This document shows positions 1 through 5,075 of a stretch of DNA of 5,075 bases, piece after piece; the first letter of the stretch is position 1, and each line of letters begins with the position of its first letter. Source of the stretch: Thauera sp. (GTDB taxonomy: Bacteria; Pseudomonadota; Gammaproteobacteria; Burkholderiales; Rhodocyclaceae). The position numbers and the translations under genes are program-made. The DNA is taken from assembly GCA_003446655.1 (NCBI GenBank), contig DMCZ01000235.1, forward strand, positions 7,981-13,055, in the 5' to 3' direction. The notes under the pieces were generated by a model. The model had not been told where the DNA came from. It saw only the letters and a list, made by a program, of their open reading frames with translations, and made no database searches.

Positions 1-198
1 CCTCGCCCCTTCAGGAACACCCCATGCACATCCTGGGATCGTTGGATCTGCTCAACCGAACGGCAAGACACCGATTGCTTGACGCCTCGAGCCGGTACCG
101 AAGCGAGCAGAGTCGATGCCGGAAGGCGATGGTGCTCGGGCGATTGAGCGGCGACAACGGTAGCCGGGGATGTGCGGGGTATTCGTGAAGGGGCGAGG
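1..198. repeat. Inverted-repeat element (MITE- or REP-like), possibly continuing left of the window
   Basis: Bases 1-33 are the reverse complement of 168-198 with two mismatches (14/185 and 18/181), one G:T pair (near the inner end) and a two-base bulge at 24-25. The outer 13 bases of each arm (1-13 and 186-198) match perfectly. The 134 bases between the arms are visibly less GC-rich than the neighbouring genes and contain a smaller hairpin: 104-109 pairs with 133-138, and inside it 118-120 pairs with 125-127 around a GGAA loop. Segments 50-58 and 141-149 also pair in eight of nine positions. Terminal inverted repeats around a short non-coding core are typical of non-autonomous mobile elements or large REP/BIME-type repeats. 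Because the left arm starts at base 1, the true border cannot be seen and no target duplication can be tested. I do not recognise a named family. Confidence 0.6.
24..188 (+). CDS. Possible 54-residue small ORF inside the repeat region (doubtful)
   Basis: An ATG at 24 is preceded by AGGA at 13-16 with seven bases between, and the frame runs to a TGA at 186-188. The predicted peptide is basic, with nine arginines, and has no recognisable domain, signal peptide or membrane segment. The frame is also open leftward to the window edge, so it could instead be the tail of a longer gene entering from the left. Against a real native gene: only about 70 percent of third positions are G or C, far below the genes nearby; it uses five CGA codons and one AGA; and both its ends lie in the inverted-repeat arms, so the arms would constrain the protein ends. 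I list it because the ribosome binding site is reasonable, not because I believe it is expressed. Confidence 0.15.
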   Translation: MHILGSLDLLNRTARHRLLDASSRYRSEQSRCRKAMVLGRLSGDNGSRGCAGYS

Positions 199-267
199 AC
201 TGTCCGAGCCGAGCGAAGCGAAGGTGAGTTCCGCAGCCCCGGAGGGAATACCCCGCGCGTCCCCGGC
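163..267. repeat. Long imperfect palindrome just downstream of the adaptor gene
   Basis: Bases 163-184 pair with 246-267 over 22 positions: 20 Watson-Crick pairs and two G:T pairs (173/257 and 171/259). Inside it, 190-194 (GGGGC) pairs with 236-240 (GCCCC), and 197-201 pairs with 227-232 with one bulged base, so most of the 105 bases can fold into one long arm. The left arm is shared with the inverted repeat at 1-198, so the region holds three copies of one arm. It lies 18 bases past the adaptor stop codon, where it could halt transcription or protect the 3' end of the leftward glnS-adaptor mRNA. There is no U-tract, so it is not a standard intrinsic terminator. Confidence 0.65.
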
Positions 268-285
268 GGATTCTCGCCGTACCCT

Positions 286-1434
286 TTAGCCCCCATTGGC
301 TGCCGGTATCGTTACCTTGGCCCCTGCCACTACCCCCTGACGCTCCAATGACGTCACTACCCGTTCCCCTTCCGCGAGCCCCGACAGCACCTCCGTAAAC
401 TCCCAGTTCGCCACCCCGGTCTGCAGCGTGCGCTCGACCAGCGTATCGCCGTCCACCACCAGCACCCGCCCGCCTTCACGCAAGGCCGCAGTCGGAATGC
501 GCAAGACCTCGGCGCGGCTGTCGAGCACGATCTCCACGTCGGCGCTGTAACCGACCAGCATGCCGCGCGCCTCGTCCGGGCGGACGAAGTCGACATCCAC
601 CTCGACCGTGCGCGCCTGCTTCTCCACCGCGGTGATGTAGGGCGCGACGCGCTTTACCTTGCCCTCGAACACCGTGCCCGCCATCGCCTCGAGCGTGATC
701 CGCACCGGCAGCCCCGGGCGGATCTTCGGGGCATCGATCTCGTCCATCGGCGCCTTCACGTACAGACAGGAATCGTCGATGAGGTCGATCGCCGGCGGCG
801 TCGGCACGCCGGGCGGGGAAGGGATGGAGATCTCGCCGAGCTCGCCGCTGATGCTGGCCACGGTACCGGCGAAGGGCGCGACCAGCACCAGGCGCTGGCG
901 GTCGGTCTCGGTGGCGGCGAGCTGTGCCTGCACGGTGGCGACGTCGGCGCGTGCAGTGTCGCAAGCGGCGCGGCGCGCGCGGGCCTCGGTGCGCGCCTTT
1001 TCTTCTGCGCTGGCCGAGACGAAGCCGCGCCTGACGAGCTGCGCCTGGCGTGCCGCCTCGCGCTCGGCGTTGTCGGCCACCGTGCAGGCTTCCTGCACCC
1101 GCTGGCGCGCGGTGGCGAGCTGCGCCTGGTTGATCGCCAGGCGCGCCTCCAGGTCGCCGTGCCACAGTCGCATCAGCACTTGCCCGGCTGCGACGCGGTC
1201 GCCTTCCTTGACCCCCAGCCACTCGATGCGCCCACCGACGATGGTCGCCATCTTGGTGCGCTGGCAGGCCTCGATCTCGCCCGCGCGGGTGTTCGACAGC
1301 GTCGCCTCGACCAGGCCGCGGCCAACCTGATGCACCACCACCTCGATTGGCTTGGGGCGGGTGAACCACCAGCCCGCCGCCCCCAGCGAGGCCAGGACGA
1401 GGAGTGCGATCAGCAGGCGGCGGAGGGTTTTCAT
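286..1434 (-). CDS. Periplasmic adaptor (membrane fusion) protein of a tripartite efflux pump, HlyD/AcrA/MacA type
   Basis: This 382-residue protein should bridge an inner-membrane transporter to a TolC-type outer-membrane channel. Residues 1-4 are a short basic start, and about 5-24 form one hydrophobic segment that anchors it in the inner membrane; no lipobox cysteine is present. Residues about 55-95 (GGRIEWLGVKEGDRV) form the first half of the lipoyl/barrel-sandwich domain, 96-182 are an alanine- and glutamine-rich helical hairpin, and 183-205 (VLVAPFAGTVASI) return to the lipoyl domain. The beta-barrel covers about 224-305 and the membrane-proximal domain about 308-377. The hairpin tip carries R129, L133 and S140, the spacing of the RLS motif that docks adaptors onto TolC. 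Four cysteines are present (57, 117, 158, 223). The ATG lies 18 bases after the glnS stop and has no Shine-Dalgarno sequence, so translational coupling is likely. No ABC or RND transporter gene follows within the window. By sequence style it is closer to MacA-like adaptors that serve ABC pumps than to classical AcrA, but the substrate and partner are unknown. Confidence 0.88.
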   Translation of the reverse strand: MKTLRRLLIALLVLASLGAAGWWFTRPKPIEVVVHQVGRGLVEATLSNTRAGEIEACQRTKMATIVGGRIEWLGVKEGDRVAAGQVLMRLWHGDLEARLAINQAQLATARQRVQEACTVADNAEREAARQAQLVRRGFVSASAEEKARTEARARRAACDTARADVATVQAQLAATETDRQRLVLVAPFAGTVASISGELGEISIPSPPGVPTPPAIDLIDDSCLYVKAPMDEIDAPKIRPGLPVRITLEAMAGTVFEGKVKRVAPYITAVEKQARTVEVDVDFVRPDEARGMLVGYSADVEIVLDSRAEVLRIPTAALREGGRVLVVDGDTLVERTLQTGVANWEFTEVLSGLAEGERVVTSLERQGVVAGAKVTIPAANGG

Positions 1435-1452
1435 GGCATCAGGGTGTGGGTT

Positions 1453-3186
1453 TTACTTTCCGCCCTTCGCCCACGAATCCTTCAGCGTCACCGTGCGGTT
1501 GAACACCGGCGCGCCTGGCTTCGAGTCCACCCGGTCGGCGACGAAGTAGCCGTGGCGTTCGAACTGGAAGTGCTCCTCTGGCCGGGCGTCCTTGAGCGCG
1601 GGCTCCAGGTACGCGGTGATTACGCGCTTGCTGTCCGGGTTGATGTCGGTGAGGAAGTCGCGCTCGAAGTCCGGCGCGTCGCCCTCGCGGCGCTGGCCGG
1701 GGTGGGGGTGGGCGAAGAGGCGGTCGTAGATCCGGACCTCGGCCTCGTAGCCGTGCGCCACCGACACCCAGTGCAGATTGCCCTTGACCTTGTAGTTGTC
1801 GGCGCCGGGGGTGCCGGACTTGGAGTCGGGCATATACTCGGCGAGCACCGCGGTGACGTTGCCGTCGGCGTCCTTCTCGCAGCCGGTGCACTTGACGACG
1901 AAGCCGTAGCGCAGGCGCACCATGTTGCCCGGGTAGAGGCGATGGAAGCCCTTCACCGGCTCCTCCATGAAGTCCTCCCGCTCGATCCACAGCTCGCGCG
2001 AGAACGGCATGTCGCGCTTGCCCAGCTCCGGCTTCAAGGGGTGGTTGGGCGCCTGGCACAGCTCCGAGTCGCCTTCGGCGTAATTGGTGATGACCAGCTT
2101 CAGCGGATCGAGCACCGCCACGCGGCGCTCGGCTGCCTCGTTGAGGTCGTCGCGCATGCACTCTTCGAGCACGCTCATGTCGATCCACGAATCGGCCTTG
2201 GACACGCCGATGCGCTCGGCGAAGCGGCGGAATCCGGCGGCGGTGAAGCCGCGGCGGCGGGCGCCGATCAGCGTCGGCAGGCGTGGGTCGTCCCATCCGG
2301 CGACGTGGCCTTCATTGACGAGCTGGATCAGCTTGCGCTTGGACAGCACGACGTAGGTCAGGTTGAGGCGGGCGAACTCGATCTGCTGCGGCAGCGGGCG
2401 CGGGAAGTGGCCTTCGGTGGCGAGCGCGTCGAGCAGCCAGTCGTAGAACGGGCGCTGGTCCTCGAACTCGAGCGTGCACACCGAGTGGGTGATGTTCTCG
2501 ATCGCGTCCTCGATCGGGTGCGCGAAGGTGTACATCGGGTAGATGTGCCAGGCGTCGCCGGTGCGATGGTGGGTGGCGTGGCGGATGCGATAGATCGCCG
2601 GGTCGCGCAGGTTGATGTTGGGGCTCGCCATATCGATCCGGGCGCGCAGCACGTGCGTGCCTTCGGCAAATTCGCCGGCGCGCATGCGCGCGAAGAGGTC
2701 GAGGTTCTCGTCGACGCTGCGGTTGCGGTAGGGGCTGTCCTTGCCCGGCTCGGTCAGCGTGCCGCGGTTGGCGCGCATTTCCTCGGCCGACTGCGAGTCG
2801 ACATAGGCCTTGCCGGCCTTGATCAGGCTCACTGCGCAGGCGTACATCTTGTCGAAGTAGTCCGATGCAAAGTAGAGGTGCTCGCCCCACTCGAAGCCGA
2901 GCCACTTCACCGCCTCGAGGATGGCGTCGACGTATTCCTGCTCTTCCTTCTCCGGGTTGGTGTCGTCGAAGCGCATGTGGCAGACGCCGCCGTAGGATTC
3001 GGCCAGCCCGAAATTCAGGCAGATCGACTTGGCGTGACCGTAGTGCAGGTAGCCGTTGGGTTCGGGCGGGAAGCGCGTCTCGACGCGGCCGCCCCATTTC
3101 GCCGTGCGCATGTCCTCGTCGATGATGTTGCGGATGAAGTTGGAGGCGACGGGGACTTCGGTGGCGGAGTTCTTTTCGGGTTTCAT
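1453..3186 (-). CDS. glnS: Glutamine--tRNA ligase (GlnRS)
   Basis: This cytoplasmic class I aminoacyl-tRNA synthetase attaches glutamine to tRNA(Gln) using ATP. It has 577 residues, slightly longer than the E. coli enzyme (about 554). The HIGH-type ATP signature is visible as PPEPNGYLHYGHAKS at 40-54, with HYGH at 48-51. The KMSKS counterpart is VVLSKRKL at 279-286. Other family landmarks are MRFDDTNPEKEEQEYV at 71-86 and WDDPRLPT followed by RRRGFT at 298-314. The anticodon-binding beta-barrels occupy roughly the last 230 residues. The open frame continues upstream to 3747, but homology to GlnRS begins only with the NFIRNIIDED stretch at residues 16-25, so the ATG at 3186 fits the family length; the upstream part merely reads antisense to crcB. 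The start lacks a purine-rich ribosome binding site. It is divergent from crcB and is followed 18 bases later by the adaptor gene, probably in one transcript. Confidence 0.97.
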   Translation of the reverse strand: MKPEKNSATEVPVASNFIRNIIDEDMRTAKWGGRVETRFPPEPNGYLHYGHAKSICLNFGLAESYGGVCHMRFDDTNPEKEEQEYVDAILEAVKWLGFEWGEHLYFASDYFDKMYACAVSLIKAGKAYVDSQSAEEMRANRGTLTEPGKDSPYRNRSVDENLDLFARMRAGEFAEGTHVLRARIDMASPNINLRDPAIYRIRHATHHRTGDAWHIYPMYTFAHPIEDAIENITHSVCTLEFEDQRPFYDWLLDALATEGHFPRPLPQQIEFARLNLTYVVLSKRKLIQLVNEGHVAGWDDPRLPTLIGARRRGFTAAGFRRFAERIGVSKADSWIDMSVLEECMRDDLNEAAERRVAVLDPLKLVITNYAEGDSELCQAPNHPLKPELGKRDMPFSRELWIEREDFMEEPVKGFHRLYPGNMVRLRYGFVVKCTGCEKDADGNVTAVLAEYMPDSKSGTPGADNYKVKGNLHWVSVAHGYEAEVRIYDRLFAHPHPGQRREGDAPDFERDFLTDINPDSKRVITAYLEPALKDARPEEHFQFERHGYFVADRVDSKPGAPVFNRTVTLKDSWAKGGK

Positions 3187-3207
3187 GACACGGAGGATCT
3201 GGAAGGT

Positions 3208-3221
3208 CGGCCTCGTGGCCG
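3208..3221 (-). other. Small stem-loop in the glnS leader
   Basis: The sequence CGGCC-TCGT-GGCCG (plus-strand reading) gives a five-pair stem with a four-base loop, about 20 bases upstream of the glnS start codon. There is no U-tract, so it is not an attenuator terminator. With the adjoining run of seven G's on the plus strand (3221-3227), it makes the leader C-rich and structured in the mRNA. Whether it has a function is unknown. Confidence 0.3.
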
Positions 3222-3240
3222 GGGGGGCGGATTGGACGCA

Positions 3241-3246
3241 ATTGTA
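3241..3246 (-). promoter_or_regulatory. Candidate -10 box of the glnS promoter
   Basis: Read on the minus strand this is TACAAT, five of six matches to the sigma-70 -10 consensus, 54 bases before the glnS ATG. No convincing -35 box lies 16-18 bases upstream. Transcription would start near 3232-3235 and give a leader of roughly 45-50 bases. That leader holds a run of seven C's (complement of 3221-3227) and a small stem-loop. Confidence 0.5.
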
Positions 3247-3287
3247 GCCGATCCGCCTTGTGCGCTCGGCTGCGCCGGCCCAGCGGG

Positions 3288-3293
3288 TAGAAT
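3288..3293 (+). promoter_or_regulatory. Candidate -10 box of the crcB promoter
   Basis: TAGAAT matches the sigma-70 -10 consensus in five of six positions and lies 67 bases before the crcB ATG. A clear -35 box at normal spacing is missing: the TTGTGC at 3258-3263 is 24 bases upstream, too far for a normal spacer. It is placed back to back with the glnS -10 box at 3241-3246, so the two divergent promoters would share the region between about 3230 and 3300. Confidence 0.4.
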
Positions 3294-3348
3294 CGGGCTT
3301 CAGTTCTTGTGGATGGGTGGCGGATTCCATGTACCGGGTCGTCTCGTT

Positions 3349-3352
3349 GGAG
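3349..3352 (+). promoter_or_regulatory. Shine-Dalgarno sequence of crcB
   Basis: GGAG lies eight bases before the ATG at 3361. It decides the start: the in-frame ATG at 3313, which would add 16 residues, has no purine-rich site before it, and the protein that begins at 3361 has the usual CrcB length. Confidence 0.7.
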
Positions 3353-3360
3353 CGGTGGCG

Positions 3361-3750
3361 ATGAACTTGGCCAACTTCGCCGCAGTGGGCATGGGTGCGG
3401 CGCTCGGCGCCTGGCTGCGCTGGGGACTGGGTGTGTGGCTCAATCCGCTGTTCGCACTGATCCCGCTCGGCACCCTGGTGGCGAATCTGGTCGGCGGCCT
3501 GGCGATGGGCGTCACGCTGGCCGTCGTGCACACCTGGCCGGGCATGGCGCCTGCGCTGAAGCTGCTGCTCACCACCGGTCTGCTCGGCGGCCTGACGACG
3601 TTTTCCACCTTCTCCGCCGAAGCGTTTCACCTGCTGCAGCGCGGTGCGCTCGGCTGGCTTGCGCTGCACCTGTCCGTGCATGTGCTCGGCTCGGTGTTGA
3701 TGACCTGGGCCGGCTATGCGCTCTTCACTGCGCTTCGGAGTCAGCACTGA
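3361..3750 (+). CDS. crcB: Fluoride ion channel subunit CrcB (Fluc)
   Basis: CrcB/Fluc proteins form dual-topology dimers in the inner membrane that let fluoride leak out of the cytoplasm and so protect enolase and other enzymes. The product has 129 residues, the normal single-domain length, with four hydrophobic segments at about 3-25, 31-56, 66-88 and 97-124. Family motifs are all present: GAALGAWLRW at 12-21 with the conserved R20, GTLVANLVGG at 37-46 with pore-lining N42, and GGLTTFSTFS at 76-85. In that last motif F81 and F84 are the fluoride-coordinating phenylalanines, and G77 and T80 lie at the central sodium site. It is divergent from glnS. I see no fluoride riboswitch in its leader, so it may be constitutive. 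An insertion sequence begins just after the stop codon, leaving no ordinary terminator. Confidence 0.96.
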   Translation: MNLANFAAVGMGAALGAWLRWGLGVWLNPLFALIPLGTLVANLVGGLAMGVTLAVVHTWPGMAPALKLLLTTGLLGGLTTFSTFSAEAFHLLQRGALGWLALHLSVHVLGSVLMTWAGYALFTALRSQH

Positions 3751-3776
3751 GAGCGTGAGAGTTTTTCCCCAACCTC

Positions 3777-3796
3777 GCCCCAGATTGTTTTGGGGC
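3777..3796 (+). other. Stem-loop between crcB and the transposase, overlapping the probable transposase ribosome binding site
   Basis: GCCCCA at 3777-3782 pairs perfectly with TGGGGC at 3791-3796 around an eight-base loop. The 3' arm contains GGGG at 3792-3795, the only purine-rich sequence suitably placed before the ATG at 3801. There is no T-run after the stem, so termination of crcB transcripts here would be weak. Stem-loops that hide the transposase start from read-through transcripts are known in other insertion sequences such as IS10 and IS50; applying that idea here is inference. Confidence 0.5.
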
Positions 3797-3800
3797 TGGC

Positions 3801-5075
3801 ATGCTTCAAGCCATGAGCGAATCCGAACTTCATAACGAACCGCCGTCCAGCTTGTTCGATGACCTGCCTGCGGTAGAAGAGCAGCAGGTGATGGCGGCCA
3901 GGCGGGCGCGCGCGGCGGCGCGGCGGCAAGGTGCGCCGCGCCTGCTGCAGCCCAACCGCGGGCAGATCGAACTGCGCGCCTCGGACCTGGAGTCGCTGCT
4001 CGGTGAGGATCACCGGGCTCGGCTGGTGTGGGGCTACGTCGAGCGGCAGGACCTGAGCCGCTTGATCGAATCGATCAAGGCCCGCGGCAGCAACGCCGGA
4101 CGCTCGGCGATCGACCCGCGGATCCTGTTCGCGCTGTGGCTGTACGCCACGCTCGATGGGGTGGGCAGCGGCCGGGAGATCGCCCGTCTCACGCGCGAGA
4201 GCGACGCCTACCGCTGGATCTGCGGTGGCGTGTCGGTGAATTACCACGCGCTCAACGACTTTCGCTCAGGCAACGAGAGCTTGATGGACGAAGTGCTCAC
4301 GGCCAATGTCGCTGCGCTGGCCTCGGCTGGGGCGATCAGCCTGGAGCGCGTGGCGCAGGACGGCATGCGCGTGCGTGCCGATGCGGGCGCAGCGTCGTTT
4401 CGGCGGCAGGCCAGCCTCGAGCAGCACTTGGCCGAGGCCGGCGAGTTGGTCGATGACATCAAGAAACGCGCCGCGGCCGATCCGGCAGCGGCCAGCCGCC
4501 GGGCGCAGGCTGCGCGCGAGCGTGCCGCGCAGCAGCGCGAGGAGTGCATCCGCGCCGCGCTGGAGCAACTGCCGCAGGTGCAGGCGGCCAAGCGGCGCAA
4601 CGGTGAAAAGCCCGAGCAGGCACGAGCCAGCACCACGGATGCCGACGCGCGGGTGATGAAGATGGGCGACGGCGGCTACCGGCCAGCGTTCAACGTACAA
4701 CTGGCCACAACGTGCGAGGACCAGGTCATCGTCGGGGTGGAGGTGAGCAACACTGGCAGCGACATGGCGCAGATGGCGCCGATGCTCGAGCAGGTCATCG
4801 AGCGCACGGGCACAGTACCCGGGCAATGGCTGGTCGATGGGGGCTTTCCCGCGCACGAGCAGATTGAGGCGGTGCATGCGCACACGAAAGGCCAGACCGA
4901 GGTCATCGCCCCGGTGCCCGAGCCCAGGCGCAAGGCAGACAAGCGCGACGACGACGCCCGCCCGCCGCCGGACAAGTACCGGCGCAAGGAAGGGGACTCC
5001 GAGCCGGTGGCGCAGTGGCGTGCGCGCATGGCCGGCGACGAGATCAAGGATGTGTACAAGCAACGCGCGGCCACG
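3801..5075 (+). CDS. IS1182-family transposase, 3' end cut by the window edge
   Basis: This DDE transposase moves its insertion sequence by cutting and joining DNA ends. The window shows 425 codons with no stop or frameshift. Residues about 58-165 match the DUF772/InsH-type N-terminal domain found in IS5/IS1182 transposases (LLGEDHRARLVW, then DPRILFALWLYATLDGVGS). The catalytic core starts at VAQDGMRVRADA, giving the first aspartate at D187. A charged, alanine- and arginine-rich helical insert covers about 203-275, followed by TTDADARVMKMGDGGYRPAFN at 278-298. LVDGGF at 344-349 supplies the second aspartate, D346. In this family the catalytic glutamate closely follows the YKQRAAT motif that ends the window, so it lies just outside. 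The ATG at 3801 has GGGG five bases upstream; the in-frame ATG at 3813 is a possible alternative without a clear site. Confidence 0.92.
   Translation, partial: MLQAMSESELHNEPPSSLFDDLPAVEEQQVMAARRARAAARRQGAPRLLQPNRGQIELRASDLESLLGEDHRARLVWGYVERQDLSRLIESIKARGSNAGRSAIDPRILFALWLYATLDGVGSGREIARLTRESDAYRWICGGVSVNYHALNDFRSGNESLMDEVLTANVAALASAGAISLERVAQDGMRVRADAGAASFRRQASLEQHLAEAGELVDDIKKRAAADPAAASRRAQAARERAAQQREECIRAALEQLPQVQAAKRRNGEKPEQARASTTDADARVMKMGDGGYRPAFNVQLATTCEDQVIVGVEVSNTGSDMAQMAPMLEQVIERTGTVPGQWLVDGGFPAHEQIEAVHAHTKGQTEVIAPVPEPRRKADKRDDDARPPPDKYRRKEGDSEPVAQWRARMAGDEIKDVYKQRAAT

Larger units (their letters stand above)
3751..5075 (+). mobile_element. Insertion sequence, IS1182-type, left part only (right end outside the window)
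   Basis: The element is recognised from its transposase. Its left border is not precisely defined: it lies after the crcB stop at 3750 and before the transposase start, and the sequence beginning GAGAGTTTTTCCCC at 3757-3770 is a reasonable left terminal repeat. Without the right end, neither terminal inverted repeats nor a target duplication can be checked. The insertion leaves crcB complete and lies in the same orientation. Confidence 0.7.

Noticed and set aside
41..56. Integron-like core sequences (GTTGGAT and GCTCAAC match GTTRRRY and RYYYAAC)
   Set aside because: They are in the wrong order and spacing for an attC site, and there is no integrase or cassette; such short degenerate matches occur by chance.
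104..138. Group II intron domain V
   Set aside because: The hairpin length and GNRA-type loop are suggestive, but the catalytic lower stem with its G:U pairs and two-base bulge is not seen, and no maturase or other domains are nearby.
3294..3360. Fluoride riboswitch ahead of crcB
   Set aside because: The conserved segments I know for this riboswitch (GATGG near the start, the AACCGCC-like block, the TGATGACTCCT-like end) are not present in the leader.
3313..3360. Alternative earlier start for crcB at 3313
   Set aside because: It lacks a ribosome binding site and would add 16 residues not expected in the family; the ATG at 3361 has GGAG at good spacing.
3187..3747. N-terminal extension of GlnRS up to an ATG at 3747
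   Set aside because: The extra residues are the antisense of crcB and the promoter region, and GlnRS homology and usual length fit the start at 3186.
1159..3750. An 863-codon open frame on the plus strand running antisense to the adaptor start and glnS and then into crcB
   Set aside because: High-GC codon bias in glnS leaves its antisense frame free of stops. Only the last 129 codons (crcB) encode a recognisable protein, and they have their own Shine-Dalgarno and ATG.
3773..3781. CCTCGCCCC shared between the insertion sequence left end and the arm at base 1
   Set aside because: Nine GC-rich bases in a high-GC genome are easily shared by chance, and the match does not extend on either side.
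3741..5074. Several open frames on the minus strand opposite the transposase
   Set aside because: They mirror the transposase codon bias, have no recognisable domains or ribosome binding sites, and the plus-strand frame is clearly a DDE transposase.

Overview
The window comes from a high-GC genome with strong G/C third-position bias in its genes. A bacterial-type glutaminyl-tRNA synthetase, a family restricted mostly to gamma- and betaproteobacteria and a few other lineages, sits next to a TolC-type periplasmic adaptor, so this is a Gram-negative proteobacterium. The protein style and TAGAAT/TACAAT-like -10 boxes suggest a betaproteobacterium, possibly Rhodocyclales (Thauera/Azoarcus-like). 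The lineage guess is inference.

Layout, left to right. Positions 1-285 carry no convincing gene. They are filled by three related copies of a repeat arm in alternating orientation, which make two nested inverted repeats (1-33 with 168-198, and 163-184 with 246-267), and they include a weak 54-codon reading frame. Positions 286-1434 (minus) encode a membrane-anchored periplasmic adaptor of the HlyD/AcrA/MacA type with an intact TolC-docking RLS motif. Eighteen bases upstream of it, 1453-3186 (minus) encodes GlnRS (glnS). Positions 3187-3360 are a divergent promoter region. Positions 3361-3750 (plus) encode a fluoride channel subunit (CrcB/Fluc). Just beyond the crcB stop begins an insertion sequence whose IS1182-type transposase (3801 to beyond 5075, plus) is intact as far as visible and runs off the right edge.

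How the parts work together. glnS and the adaptor gene look like one transcript read leftward from a TACAAT promoter near 3241-3246. The adaptor has no Shine-Dalgarno sequence of its own and is probably coupled to glnS translation. Its transporter partner is not in the window: the 285 bases after its stop are repeat DNA. crcB is read rightward from a TAGAAT box, and with only a stem-loop between it and the transposase, crcB transcripts may run into the insertion sequence.

No clearly new multi-gene system is visible. The parts most worth a second look are the three-arm repeat at the left end, the adaptor without a transporter and its paired coiled-coil cysteines, and the stem-loop that covers the probable transposase ribosome binding site.
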